Shown here: one piece after another, positions 24,287 to 37,100 of the stretch | Numbering within the stretch: the first letter of the stretch is position 1 | How the letters are laid out: every line of letters starts with the position of its first letter | Made by a program: the position numbers and the translations under genes | Notes under the pieces: generated by a model | Database searches by the model: none | What the model saw: the letters and a program-made list of their open reading frames with translations, nothing else | What the model was told of the DNA's origin: nothing | Origin: Narthecium ossifragum | Taxonomy: Eukaryota > Streptophyta > Magnoliopsida > Dioscoreales > Nartheciaceae | Length of the DNA: 64,000 nt | Direction of reading: 5' to 3' | Assembly: GCA_963920575.1 (NCBI GenBank) | Contig: OY986969.1 | Coordinates: 1,746,001 to 1,810,000, forward strand

Positions 24287-26319
24287 TTAGAAGCTTGGGT
24301 AGAACTGCATTTGATTCAAGATGTGTTCGAAGTTGTCATTAGCCTTCTCTATGTGATGAGTGTGCGTTCCCTCATAGGTTGTGACCACGATCCCTTCGTC
24401 CTTCGTTAAGCGCTGGACTTGCTTCTTCACGTTGCAGCCTTGATACGTGCATCGATAGTAGCTTCTGCAATATATTCAGAAGAGCACAAGAATTAGTACT
24501 GAAGTATATAAATATATCGTTGAGTAGTTTTCACTGGAGTAGTTGTTTACCACAGTGATCGATCATCAGAAAATAACTTAAGCTGAGATTAGTGAGATGA
24601 CCTCTAACTAGGAGCAGAGATTTATATAAAACCTATGTGATAATGGCCATGCATCTGTTATAATAGTGGAGACATGGAAACAAGGAGAGAGTAGTATACT
24701 AGGGTAGAAAGAAAGAGAGTAGTTGAGAAGAGAGGAAAAGCACGATATGAAAGAGGGAAGAGGACTCATATATATATTGCCCATATATATAGATGGGTTT
24801 TAAACAAAACTAAGCCTTTAATTTAGAGCTCTAATTCACATCCAATCACGTACAAATTAACTTCTAATCAAACTTTAACTAAACTCAAAATCCTAAATAA
24901 AGTTCTGATCAATGTTGGAAAACTATTTTTCATCATTCAGATCAAAGATAAGGGAGAGAACCCTGAGTTGTTTTTGAAATAACATCATCTTCTTAGTTGT
25001 ATGCACGCCTAAGCACTCAAAATATGGATGAGATTGTGAAATCATGGCCAATAATTAAAAGGATCAGGAAACCTTGATGGCAATGTTCGATCTGGCCAGG
25101 AAAAGATTGAAACTAATATTAGAGAATTAATTACAAGTTCAAGTTTTGATTTGAATAACATGGTCTAGCTAGTCCTCATGGTATAGCCAGTATATATATC
25201 TACATTCAGCAAACAATTTCAGAAAATAAGTGTTCATTTATGAAGATTGATTGATCGATATGCAAATCAAAAACTTATTCATGCAAATAGTTAGTCATGT
25301 GCTAAATCTGCAAAGTTAACTTTAACAAAAGCCATGAACATATGATACATCTATCTGATGAGATATTCTAGAAACCTCTCATCAAGGAATTAGCTAGTCT
25401 ACCCCAATATACAAGTATCCTCCAGATAAATCTGACAAGAATAAACTACTATAGGTCAAATATTGACCATCAATCTCCTACATATATGCTCTTATCTGAG
25501 CATGTGATAAAGCGCTACTCTTTTCAATGGATAATCTTCAAAAAATCCAGGATGATCTCGGACAAACTCAATTATGATCCATGCATCAAGATCACAAGAA
25601 AGCTAGATATCAAAAAGCAAATCAAGAGTTTCACAAGAAGGAGCAATTAAGCCATCCATCCATGCAAAGGCATGCATGGAGAATGAGACAACACACAATA
25701 GTATCACCACAATAACCTAGCTAGCTCGATCTCTTCCTTTAAAGCTAGAATTAATCCTCTCACAAAAAGCTAGAATACCCTAAAGCTAATTAGTGGAACT
25801 TTAAAGGCCTATCGATCCCCTAAGATCATAACCCTATATTGGTGGAGGTTGGTGGCATATATAGCTAGCTTGCACCATTTCTATAATTTCTAGAAATTAA
25901 AAAGGAGGATTAACCATGCATGAGACTAACCTTGGAAAGTTGTTGTTCTTCACAGCCTTTTGCCCATACTTCCTCCACCGGTAGCCGTCGTCGAGGATAT
26001 CGACCTGGCTCCTCGTCTGGAAGGCATACCGGGGCCGCCTCACCTTCTTCGTCTCGCTCTTCTTCTTCCCCGGGTTCGCTTCGTTCTCCGACGATCCACC
26101 GTGGATGGACGTATGATCAGGAGCTCCATGGAACTCCATGGTTGGTGGTGGTGGTGTAGGAGCACTACCATTCATCATGAACTCTTCCTTCAAGTTCATG
26201 AGGCCATTTGGGTTGCTAGTGTTATGGAAGTTGGCAAAGTGTGGGGTGGTGTTGGCCATGCTAGATGGAAGGTAGGAGGAGGATGGTCGTGGTGGGAATA
26301 GCATGGAATAGTTCTCCAT
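24287..26319 (-). CDS. WRKY transcription factor, group IIc
   Basis: Two exons, 25931-26319 and 24287-24464, encode 188 residues. The nuclear DNA-binding domain spans about residues 107-170: WRKYGQK at 115-121, then a C-X4-C-X23-H-X-H zinc finger (Cys135, Cys140, His164, His166). The intron splits the Arg codon of NNFPR, the conserved position in this family. The N-terminal half is rich in Ser/Pro/Asn and has a basic stretch ([13 protein letters not shown]) just before the domain that could be a nuclear localisation signal. The tail [16 protein letters not shown] resembles the WRKY75/WRKY45 branch of group IIc; members bind W-boxes (TTGAC) and act in stress, phosphate and senescence responses, but the exact ortholog is not settled. 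The leader contains GATCGA and GA repeats (26328-26374). The 1.5-kb intron has no other gene. Confidence 0.95.
24465..25930 (-). other. WRKY gene intron
   Basis: A GTTAGT donor and TTGCAG acceptor bound an AT-rich 1.47-kb intron. No ORF or recognised mobile element is seen within it. Confidence 0.7.
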
Positions 26320-26327
26320 GGTTCGAG

Positions 26328-26374
26328 ATCGAGATCGAGATCGATCGATCGAGAGAGAGAGAGAGAGAGAGAGA
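26328..26374. repeat. GATCGA and GA simple repeat in WRKY leader
   Basis: On the + strand GAGATC repeats followed by GATCGATCGA and (GA)n, lying within about 55 bases upstream of the WRKY start codon, so in the transcript as a CT-rich leader. A TATA-like stretch (TTTATATTTAAC on the gene strand) follows at about 26392-26403. Confidence 0.7.
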
Positions 26375-26403
26375 GGGATGAGATCTTGCTAGTTAAATAT
26401 AAA

Positions 26404-26944
26404 GAGAGAAGGAGAAGAAGAGGGGGGTGAGAGGTCTTTAAGAGGAAGAAGGGGGGGGGGGGTTGTCTTTGAGGAAAGGAAAGGTGTGCAGTCGAAGGCG
26501 GCTACGTTAGCAGACGGTCTAATGACGTGTGATTGAAGTTCTTAATTAATCTCCTTCATGGAATTTATGACTGGTTGGTGCCGTAAACGTCACGCAACAA
26601 CATAGGTATAACTTTTTTTTTACCACATATTAAGCACGTGACATGCACGTGCATAAACTAAACGGGATTATGAATAATCAAGCTTCTAATCCTGATTATT
26701 AAAATATCAAATCTCATTATAATTTGATGGTCATTTTTTTATAAAAAAAAAGATGTTCTTTTTCTATGCGGATGGGACAAGTGATTGTGCGTGGGCAACG
26801 ACAGCATTGCTATCAGTCTAAAATTACGAAGAAACATATATACTGGTGTAAATTCCAATAATAATACATATCAGTCTAAATTAAACCTTCGATTACCAAG
26901 AAACATACTGGTCTGAATTCCAACAATATATATGTGATGAGATT

Positions 26945-26979
<35 letters not shown>

Positions 26980-27381
26980 ACTGGCAGCGTGCATGATATT
27001 GACTTAATTATTAGATTATGTTTTTCTTAATTAACACAAGAAGGATCAGGTTTGACCATCATGATTTCAGCTCGTTTGCTAGCTGCCATATATTGTTAGA
27101 CTCCGGGGATATGGAAGCACCATCTCCTTTTCTCCTAAGGAATCTCGTGTTCCAAGTTTGCAGCTGTTGAGACAAGTCCAAGAAGTAATTAATTTAATCG
27201 TATGGATTAGTTGCGAAGCCCCGTCCGTAACACAATAGATTATTATTCATGCGTGGTATGATCGACAAGTGATGTCATGTGCTGTATTTTACTTAACCAA
27301 CCCCCAAACAATTAAAATATAATTTTCAGTTCTTTATCTTTCTTATTACCATGTTGGATATATATACATAGAGAACTATTT
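26404..27381. other. WRKY upstream region, no gene
   Basis: Includes a G-rich run at 26450-26462, a (TA)n tract at 26948-26972, and no coding sequence I can support. This is the probable promoter of the WRKY gene. Confidence 0.5.
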
Positions 27382-27511
27382 CTATGCCAACGCCACGTGG
27401 GTTGGCAACTTGCTGACCCGACGTGGCGCCCCGCGTGGCGTCTGATGAGACCGGCGCGCGGGTCGAGGTGGGCGTGCCATAAGCCGCCGGTCGACCAGCG
27501 CATCTCACCTT

Positions 27512-27735
27512 CCTCCCACCTCCTTGATCGAGGCTCTCTCTCCCCGCCCCCTCTCTCTCTTTCTCTCTTTCTCCCGTCGGGGACGGATCCCTCCTCGCCA
27601 GCGCTGACGGATCCGGCGACGGATCCTTCCTCCCACCTCCTCGATCGAGGCTCTTTCTCTCTCCCCCCCTCTCTCTTTGTCTCTTTCTCCCTTCGGCGAC
27701 GGATCCCTTATCGCCAGCGCTGGCGTTGGTGGGCT
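27512..27735. repeat. Two-copy tandem duplication, unit about 116 bp
   Basis: TCCTCCCACCTCC.TGATCGAGG begins at about 27511 and again at about 27628, each followed by a CT-rich block, GGACGGATCCCT and CGCCAGCGCTG. It is inside the Pack-type element and explains the long open frames seen on both strands there. Confidence 0.75.
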
Positions 27736-28180
27736 CCCCCTCTCCCCATTCCTCTGCTTCTTCCGCCACAAGATCACCGTCGTCCTGGTCTTTTAACCAA
27801 GCAGGAGAGGAGGCATGGGTGGGAGGGGAGACCAAAGGCGGGAGCGGGGGTCGAAGGCTAGCCAGTGGAGGCGGAGGGTGGCGCGGTGGAAGGCGAAGAT
27901 GAAGAGGCACGGGAGAGAGACGGCGGACTTGGAGCGGATGAAGGTCGGAGAGGAGAGGGCGCGGTTCCACACAAGGGAAAACGGATCGGAGGGAGGAAAC
28001 GTAGGGGAAGGGGAGGTGGAGGAGGCACTGCTATGCCACATCGTCCCGCAGGGCGGGGATGAGAGGCTCCGGCGTTGGCGGGACGGAGGGGTCGACATGG
28101 AATCAATACCAAAACTCCCATCATGACGCTATGGCGCACTCCTCTGCCTCGCTCCTCACCGTTCCATCACCACCATTGCC

Positions 28181-28480
28181 ATGTCGCGCTGCGACGGCAA
28201 CACCGTGTCAGCGACAGAGGGCCTCCTGTCCGCCGCCTCCTACGTCCTCCCCTTCCTCAACGCCCTCCACTACGGCCGCTTCCTCTACGCCCACCTCTCA
28301 CCCGTTGCCACCGCCATGAGCCCCATCCTCCCCTTCGCCGTCGCCTATCGCTCCGTGCTCTACGCCGCTTTCTTCGCCTTCTTCGCCATCTACATCTTCG
28401 TGGTGCGTTGCAACGCGATGCAGGTGGTGGTGCTCGACGTTCTCCTCGCCGTGCTGGTGCTTGCGCAGCGCATGCTCGGG
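28181..28480 (+). pseudogene. Tic20-like fragment (chloroplast protein translocon)
   Basis: The frame reads LLSAASYVLPFLNALHYGRF, then ILPFAVAYRSVLYAAFFAFF and CNAMQVVVLDVLLAVLVL, following the three central hydrophobic segments of the Tic20 family, multi-pass proteins of the chloroplast inner envelope import channel. The usual stretch between VVR and FNAMQ (NPxFSRYVRF in relatives) is missing, and the reading frame then runs into unrelated sequence. The N-terminal transit peptide and the last membrane helix are not recognisable. It sits inside the inverted-repeat element 27382-28881, so it is read as a captured fragment. A transcribed chimeric gene starting at 28181 cannot be excluded. Confidence 0.7.
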
Positions 28481-28835
28481 ACGCCCAAGTGCGAACACAC
28501 CCATCGCCTTCCCGACCAACCCCACCCCCGACCTAGTCATGGTTCCAACCCCAGTGATCCCCGCAACTCTGATGGGGATCCGCTGGATCAACAGCTTCCC
28601 CGTGCCACCAAGGATGACATCCTTGAACAGCTCCGATGCGAAGGATCGGAACTCGACGAGGCCGAGCGAGTCCGCGGTAGGGTCGACCCAGCACAACGTG
28701 GCGTCGACTTGGGTCTGGTTTGGGGGTTCCGACACCCAGCAGTGCATGAGGGAGACGGCGGGGGAGAGGCGAGCATGGAGGCGGGTGGCGGCGTCGGTGA
28801 GTTGGTAGGGGCTGCACCTTGGCCAATCACTGTGC
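28480..28835 (-). pseudogene. Captured coding-like fragment, unidentified
   Basis: The minus frame reads as ordinary protein (for example DAATRLHARLSPAVSLMHCW, VDPTADSLGLVEFRSFASEL and GGTGKLLIQRIPIRVAGI) for about 110 codons without a stop, while the plus frames look like composition noise. I do not recognise the family. It lies head-on to the Tic20-like fragment within the same inverted-repeat element, which suggests a second captured host exon. Confidence 0.4.
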
Positions 28836-28881
28836 GCCACGCCGAGTCAGCAAAATGCCGACCCAGCTGGCGTCGGCATAG

Positions 28882-28890
28882 TATCACGGT

Positions 28891-28928
<38 letters not shown>

Positions 28929-30994
28929 ACATACGTTATATATGTCATTTACTTTACGGTCAATAACACTAGATAAGATATGTGTGTGATTGTCTACCCA
29001 TATTTTCTTGATTAATGTCACGCAAAAATGCAAATTGATTAGTTGAACTTGTTAAATCTTTACTTATTACCTTAATTACATAGTCATAGTATATATTTAC
29101 TGGACTTTGAATTTATTTATATAATCATATATATATGCTGTAAGTTGCGCTCATTTTTATCTTGGCGTGATATGACCGATCCATTTAGCCATGTCACGTG
29201 ATGCAAATGTCAGGTTAAATTGGAAGTCAAATTTATCTAAAAATAAAGCTACAGTGGTTAGTTTGATATATACGTACATATATAGCACGCCAAATAGCAG
29301 CCCCAAACCTTATACCGCCATCTATCATCGCGTGATGCACCGAATCAACAAGTATTTTCGGACTTTGGGTCTATAAAAAGGAGAATTATGACAGAGATCG
29401 AACTGATTTGTTTCCATTGGAAAATAATTAATTATACATAAGATAACTAGTATTTATTTTATAAAATAACATTTATGACGTGACATATAAGAATATAAAA
29501 AAGGAAAAAAAAGGAGACGTAAAAGAAGGAAAAGACGAATGGAGATGAGATACAAAGATGATGGATTGAGAGACGAGGGAGAGGAAGAGGGTGGTTGATC
29601 AAGGGACAGCCTACGTTGTAGGTGGATTAACAGCGGTGAATTAACGATGACGATGGATGGATTAGAGGAGATGAATCGAAGAAGAAAGGATCATGGTGGC
29701 AGATAAGAGGACATCTTGAGAGGAAGAAAAATAAATCAGACAATGAAAAATAACGGGTAAAAGTTGTGCCATCTCAACAAAAGAATGACTAATGCTTGAG
29801 CGCCATATCACAACTCTACGGTCCTGTTTGACACCTTCATTAGCCCACCCTCGCTAGCAGCCAGCTTCGTTGGTAACCCCGGGCCCATCATAAAATTCCC
29901 TTTCCACCTTCGTTGGCCAACGAGCGAGAAGGCCTCCCACCCTCGTTAGCAGCCGGCTGTGTACGTATGAGCCACATTCATCTGAACTAGTGCGTGGCTG
30001 GCTGTCGCATTATTAGCCAGCCGCCGTGAACTTTGGCAGGCAATGCTTAAAGCTAAGTCTGGTATCTAATCTAGTTTGGCAAACATCCATATCCTTATCT
30101 AAAAAATATCAACACTTGTCACCCATATATATGCAATGCGTACATGATCTCAAGGATAGTAGTGCCTTTAATATACGTGGGATCCCACCAATATTGATTC
30201 TTTACGTAAACTTTAATCACAACTTACTTTTAAGTTAATCTCATTAAGATCAAAGATTTGATAGATCTCAAAATTATCATTTGGACCATAACTTTTGATA
30301 CAAAAATCTTGGTGGAGTGTCATATTTAAGGTACGATCTATCCTCTGTGAACCCTAATAATTAATATAATTCTCTCTCTTGAAGTCATTAAGCTGATGTT
30401 TTTTAATGGGGGAAATGAGAACTCTATATGCAGATAGAATACAGAGTCAAAGGCATGCATGCTTAATATTACTCATGTCCACATTATTAGTGGTGGTCAT
30501 TATCAAAAGGAAAAGGAGATTATCTCAAGGGGGGTGGGTCAAATCAACGTGCATAATATTTTAATTTATTTCACCAACAAATGATAAAACATTCTATAGC
30601 TCAAACAAAAAAAAACAAATAATAGAAATCATATTTATTAAAGCGTACATGCTTGTTGCTACCTTCACTAATTAATGCATGATAGATAGCCAGAGGCCAC
30701 TAGATATTATGTTAATATTGGGTGAAAAAGATTTTTTTTTTATCTTCTAGCTAGATATATATTATCTTGATAATGAGAAAAAAATTTGATAAAACATGTC
30801 CATAAATCATAATTAAGACCTAAACCATGTTAACATTGGAAAGTAAACACAACATGTATTTGAGTTGGATTAGGGCTTCTAGTGTTCTTTCATTATTAGG
30901 ATTTTGATTGAGAGATTAATTAGAGTTGGAGTGCACGTTTATTAGGCGTATTGATTTGGATTATGTCCGGTCCAATCGAGATAAATGTGGATCC
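28882..30994. other. Intergenic, no gene
   Basis: Starts with an (AT)n microsatellite at 28893-28924. At 29840-29975 the motif CCCACCCTCG.TAGCAGCC.GC occurs twice about 95 bp apart, with related GC-rich GTTGGC/GCCAAC pieces, probably a decayed repeat. The rest is AT-rich without a supported ORF. Confidence 0.5.
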
Positions 30995-31650
30995 TTTTGT
31001 AAGGTAATAAATGAAGCTTGCCCCCCCCCCCGGGCTGTTCAGTGGGGGTGAATCAGGGTGCGCAATGCACCCTTAGAGGTTGATCTTGTGTTTGGTTCAC
31101 CCATGCAATAGCTAATATATGTACCGAACGATGCATTTTTGAGGCCAAATCATGCATCGTATGAAATCGCTAAAATGGCCATTTCATGCGATACACCCTC
31201 CGCGGTCGATGCATGGATCGACTGTGAGTGAATAGAGGATGATGTATGGTTTGACCTTGACTTATATTTGTTCGTTTTCTTAATTATTTAAATATTGGTT
31301 TGGATGTCTCATGTCGACGGATGATACACGGATCAACTGCGAGCATAGATCAACCGTCAGCATACGCAGAGTAAAAAACAGAACCGTTGGGAAATTACAG
31401 GAGCTGTTGAAGGCTATTTTTGGATGGGTTGAAGGCCTAGTATAAGAAGTTTTGAGTTGTAAACTTGTAAAACATGGATTGCTATTATTTGTGAACATTT
31501 GGGCAAATTTAATTTTCATTACTACTTGAGAGCTAAACTTTATTTGTAAACCTTCGAGTGAAAATAAGAACTTTATAAGAGATTCAAGAGTTGTTTGGAG
31601 TCAATTATAAGGTCATAAAACATCCGGAAGTTTAGAGGAATACTGACAAT
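30995..31650. repeat. Diverged repeat with CGGTCGAT...ATCGAC hairpin motif
   Basis: Contains GCGGTCGATGCATGGATCGACTGTGAG near 31202, the same architecture as the hairpins in 38735-39050 (CGGTCGAT, 6-nt loop, ATCGACCGTGAG), followed by decayed variants around 31313-31365 (CGGATCAACTGCGAG, AGATCAACCGTCAG). No LTR ends or coding region could be set. It is probably an old copy of the same repeat family. Confidence 0.5.
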
Positions 31651-33855
31651 AGTACTTGCAAAGCACGTATTGTTTTTTTTTTTTTATGTGACAGTTGAGG
31701 CCTAATCTTGTGTAATCACCTTCTATAATGCTTCCCTCCGTTATATGATTACACTTATGCCTAGCAATTCGCTTCTGTTCATTATATCAGAAATACTGAC
31801 TAGTGTTTTTCTTTTAATTGCCAGATATATCTGTTAACGGTGTGAACTCCCATCAATCTCTCAATCAATCTCTATCACTCTCTCAATCAATCAAGCAATC
31901 GACCTCTATCCCTTTGCGCCATGGCCCCCCTTGGCCTTAACGTGGTTCCATCCTATCTCCTTAAGCTTGTCCATTAACTTCCCTGCTAAGATGATGACCT
32001 CAGTGCTTAGGAAATGATCATTTCCTTCCATCTCTCACCTTATTTTTTTACGTAATCCTCTGTGCATGATTTGATGTAAATGTAGAGATCAAAGAGTATG
32101 ACCATTGAAGTATACTACATTAGTCGCGTATCCTATGGTTTGGTGTTGTCATCAAGCAAGAAGATAGAGAATTATCCAAGTTTAAAACTAAAGTTGGTCC
32201 ACGGGGGGAAACATGCAAGGTTGACAAGTCTTTCAAACCGGAGAGAAATTTCTCACTTGCAAGACCTAATGATTCATGCATGTCTGACACACAGAGTAAA
32301 CAATAAGGAAAAGAAAGACCTTTCAACGTGCCCCCACAGCATATGGGTTTGACTTTTACGTCAATATCCTCGTAAAATCTAAATTTACATATTTACCTGG
32401 CCTCTTCAAATATTGTTTCCTTGATGGTGCAATCGGATTCTAACTTGATTGGAAGAAAAAACAAAAGCATAAAATGCCATTTTTGCCTTGTTTTTTTTCT
32501 TCTAGAATTCAGAATTCTTCTAGTAAATTTGAATGAACAATTATTATTAAATCTCAAGGGCAAAAGTGTATATATGAACAAGAAGGTTATATATATACAA
32601 TATACACATGAAAAGATATATTTATTGGAGTTTACAAGGGTATTATATATTGCCATAAACTCTAGGATTTAAATCATGAAGTTTGGCCAAGGATGTAAGC
32701 TTTTGATGAAGATTGGGTTCTTCCAATCATTCATAGATGCATGATGAAGAGCCAAAGTTTGATACTTCTTTCTAGGGTTTGTGGTCATTCTCATGATTCG
32801 TTTTTTGTCCATATATAATAATAAATAATCAATTCATAGGCAGTGGAATGCATCATCTGTTGGGGGTTCAATCCACATGGTTTTACCTGTACATAAAGTC
32901 AAAGATCTTCTAGACAAATATGATTCAAACTTTTCATTGATCCACGAGAAGGATAGACTTATATATAATTGGATACGCGATCATTCCAATTATAGATAAT
33001 AGTAATAAAAAAAGTTTTTTTCTTTTTTGGAGTAAGTCAGCTAAAAAAATGACTAGTTATAGAATAAAAATTATATAATTAGAGGAACGGATAAAAAAGA
33101 AAATTTGAAGGAGCTTCAGATCCAGAAGCAAAGACCTAGCAGTGACTCCAACGCCTATCTTTACCAAAAATGATGAGATAATCCGCCTCACAAACTCAAT
33201 CTCGTTTGCACATATTTGAAAACAACTGCCGAGTTCCTATGGTTCCTCATTAAATGCAATAGTTAGTTTCTTAGAATATTGCACTTAAAATAAAGTTTTG
33301 AAATAAAGATTTAGACCAAAGAAATTATATCATGCATGAGAAATCACAACATGAAGTTGCATCATTGGATTAAAATATTTCGATTATAAGTCGCTACGCT
33401 AAAAATCGATGAACTCGAAGACTTTTCGCTCATGAACTACAACCACTTGATTGAATGAGTTAATTCTCAACCGCTCATATGTTTTTTTCTTCATGATATC
33501 TTAGCTAGTTGGATGTTCGTTCTAACTCAAGCTGTAAATGGGAAGAAGAGAGGAAGCAACGTACACAATGGCTCTCCATTTCCATGGTTTTGGCAATACT
33601 ACATGCTGTGTCTAGCTCTTCCCTCGTCTTTCACATGGTTAATTGCTAGCTAGAAGACATCAATGCCATTTTTTCCATCATATCTAGGTTTTTGAATGGA
33701 TTTTTCCACTTCCTTTCATGGCGAAAAGTATGTTAAATCAGTAAATAGAATAGAATTTAGCATTATGGTATACCAACACGCACCAGGTAGCGTGGTTGTT
33801 AATACTAATAATAATAAATATCTTGTGTGTGAATCTGGAATCGAATTCGTGTGAT
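31651..33855. other. Intergenic, no gene
   Basis: AT-rich, with T and AT runs. Short open frames at 32098-32352 and 32421-32672 show no family features. Nothing else recognised. Confidence 0.45.
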
Positions 33856-33860
33856 CTATA

Positions 33861-34143
33861 TGTTAAGCTAAACCCAATGTCAGAAATACATCACGATGAG
33901 GAGCACTCTGTTTCTGATCAAACTGCTATTACGTGATAAGATCTATTTGTTGAGATAAGGATCATCATGAGATCTTGTTGTTACAGATCAAGTTATTGTG
34001 AGTTAGTGTAAATCCACTGATATGTAACTGTAGATATGATATCAAACTTGTACCAACTTGATACATATATATAAAAACAAACATATGCAGAGGTCTGGTA
34101 AGTTGCCAGACCATCTTCTCCAAAACTTCTCTTTATTCTTTCA
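33861..34143 (+). repeat. 5' LTR of the copia element
   Basis: 283 bp, begins TGTTAAGC and ends TTTCA. A TATA-like ATATATATAAAA lies near 34064. The copy at 39619 differs by scattered substitutions and small indels. Confidence 0.93.
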
Positions 34144-34155
34144 TGGTACCAGAGC
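34144..34155 (+). other. Primer binding site, initiator tRNA-Met type
   Basis: TGGTACCAGAGC directly abuts the 5' LTR end. It differs by one base from the usual plant copia site TGGTATCAGAGC. Confidence 0.85.
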
Positions 34156-34181
34156 TCTTTGGCTAACGCCATTTCCTGGTT

Positions 34182-37100
34182 ATGGCTTCCTCTGCTTTTA
34201 CTCCACCCAATATCGTCAATCTCGTGACTGTTCAGTTGGATGGACCCAATACCTATTTAGGTTGGCTTCTTCAGTTCGAACCTCTTCTTCGAATGTATGG
34301 ATTTCTGGGCTTCGTGGATGGTACTCAACCGTGTCCAGATCAACTCTTGCCTGCAGTTGCTGGTAAGGATACTCGTGAGCTGAATCCAGACTACAATCTA
34401 TGGGAAAGGAAGGACTCCTTTGTTAAAAGTTGGATCAATTCCACTCTCACACCTAAAGTTCTATCTACTACGTTTGGTCTTGTTACTTCTAAATAAGTTT
34501 GGGATGCTCTAGCAAGTCGATTTGCATCCCAGTCTCCTTCTCGGGTCAACCAATTGAAGAGACAGCTCCAAAGTCTTCAGCAAGGTGGTCAAAATTACAC
34601 TACCTTCACCGATCTTGCCAAGAGCCTCGCGGATCAGTTAGTGGCAATTGGAAAACCTATTAATGATGGTGATCTGATTTCACATGTCCTGGGAGGTTCA
34701 AACCCCTCTTTTACTCCTTTTATTACTACCATCAATTTTGCTCTCCGTAGTCAGCTCATGTCTTATGCTGATTTTACATCTGAACTACTTTCCTTTGAGC
34801 AACTTTTGGAGAGTCAGCAGCATATGGCATCTAATAATCAGAACACCTTTGCTATGTATGCCAACCGTCTGGCTAATAATGGCAAGAAACATACCTCTAA
34901 GTGGCAGCCTCGCAACAATCCGAATTTTCAGTCTCAAAAATCAAGGCAAGGTCTTCCACAGACTGTGAACATTGGCTCTAATTCTAAGATTGCACCTTTA
35001 GCAACAGATCCAAGTTTTGATCCCTATGCTTGTCAAATTTGTGGGAAGAAAAATCATAGGGCACTCGACTGCTTTCACAGGTATGATTACAACTATCAAG
35101 GACGCCATCCTCCAACGCAACTTGCAGCGATGGTGGCTCAATCCAATGCATTGCATGGAGATAATACCTGGTTCATAGACAGTGGCGCAAATCAGCATAT
35201 TTCCCCAGATCTAACGTCGCTCACTCTTGCCGAGCCTTTTCGTGGAGAGGAGACAGTAGTTGTTGGTAATGGTACTGGCCTAAACATCAAGAACACTGGT
35301 TTGGTCACCCTTTATACACCTCATTTTGCATTAAATCTTAAACATGTTCTTCACTGTCCTTCGGTTTGTACCAATTTGATCTCCATTAACAAATTCTGCT
35401 TGGATAATTCTTATTATTTTATCCTCACTGACAAATATTTTTTTATTAAGGACAACCTCACGGGGCGCATCCTGATGGCGGGCAAGAGTGAAGGTGGCCT
35501 ATATCCGATTCGTGTGAACAAGCAATCATTGAATAAATGTCGCGGATCCGTTGCTTTCTTAGGTGTCAAGGCGACACTTGATGTTTGCCATTCGAGGTTG
35601 GGACATCCCTCCTCTACTGTCACCAAAAGTGTTGTTCAGTCTTTTAATTTACCAGTTAAAGGTTCTTTCAACATTGATCACCTTTGTTCTTCATGCCAAA
35701 TGGGCAAATCTAAACAATTGCCTTTTGACAATTCTAGTAGAATTTCTTTGTCACCATTGGAACTTATTCATTCTGACATCTAGGTTTCTCCTGTGACTTC
35801 AACTCATGGTCAGCGATTTTATGTGTTATTCATTGATGACTTTTCCAGGTTTACATGGCTATATCCAATTGCGAGCAAATCTGATGTTTTCTCATGCTTT
35901 GTTCACTTTAAAAGTCTTGTGGAAAATTTGTTGTCTTGTAAGATTAAACAATTTCAGTGTGACAATGGGGGAGAATTTACTTCACACCAATTCCGACAAC
36001 TTATGTCCTCTAATGGAATACTATAGCGTTTTTCATGCCCTCATACCTCTCAACAAAACGGTGTCGCTGAGAGGAAACATCGGCATATTATGGAGTGTGG
36101 TATTTCATTACTTGCACAATCATCTCTTCCTTCTTCTTATTGGACTGATGCATTCCTGACAGCTGTATTCCTTATAAATCGAACCCCAACTTCCTTGCTG
36201 GGTAATATTTCTCCCTACACTAAGTTGTTTAATCGTGCACCTGATTACAAATTTTTTTGAACTTTTGGTTCAGCATGTTATCCTCTACTTCGCCCTTATG
36301 CTTCTAATAAAATTTCTTTTAGAAGTAAACAATGTATCTTCCTTGGGTACTCTCCTAATCATCATGGATATTGTTGTTTTGATCCAATCTCAAGCAAGAT
36401 ATATATCTCTCGCAATGTTCTTTTCGATGAAGGCTTGTTTCCGGCTCGGTTTTGGCTTACTAATTCTACTCAACCTGTCAACAACGCCCCTGTGCCAGGT
36501 ATACTTCCTTCCCCGTCTTTTGTCCAAGATTTAAATCCTCAAGTTGATGAACCCCACATACCTTCTCCACCTCGTGCCACTCATACACCACTACCAAACT
36601 TTCCTACAGAACCCATTCTTGAGCCTTTATCCAATCCAAATACCACTCTTCCTATTTTACCTACACCTACTCCCACTCAGCACCGCATGCAAACTCGAAC
36701 CTAAACAGGAGCCTTACGTCCAAAAGCATTTCCTGATTATCAGCTTTATTATTCCAGCAAACATCCATTAAAGGCTCTAACTGCTGTTCTTGATGTTAAG
36801 GAACCTACTACTTACTCACAAGCTAGTCGTTCCCAAGACTGGCAACATGCTATGCAAGCTGAATATGATGCATTGATTTCTAACAAAACTTGGAGCCTTG
36901 TGCCACGTCCTATTGATCATAATGTTATTAAAACAAAGTGGGTCTATCGCATCAAGCAAAAATCTGATGGCACTATTGACCGCTACAAAGCACGATTGGT
37001 TGCTAGAGGATATGAACAGGTGGATGGGGTGGATTACTTGGAGACCTTTAGCCCGGTTATTAAACCGGCTACGGTGCGTATTGTTTTGGCTCTTGTTGTA

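Larger units (their letters stand above)
27382..28881. mobile_element. Pack-type DNA transposon with captured gene fragments
   Basis: Imperfect terminal inverted repeats of about 50 bp: CTATGCCAACGCCACGTGGG... at 27382-27431 and, in reverse complement, CTATGCCGACGCCAGCTGGG... from 28881 back to about 28832, with roughly 80 percent identity through ...TTGCTGAC.C..CGTGGCGC. The interior is GC-rich against AT-rich flanks. It carries a Tic20-like fragment on + (28181-28480), a protein-like fragment on - (about 28480-28835) and a CT-rich tandem duplication (27512-27735). I see no transposase and no clear target duplication, so the superfamily is open (MULE-like suspected from the gene capture). 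Confidence 0.75.

Noticed and set aside
27397..28126. Long GC-rich open frames on both strands
   Set aside because: High GC and CT-rich tandem repeats remove stops in several frames at once; composition is low complexity and no family is recognisable.
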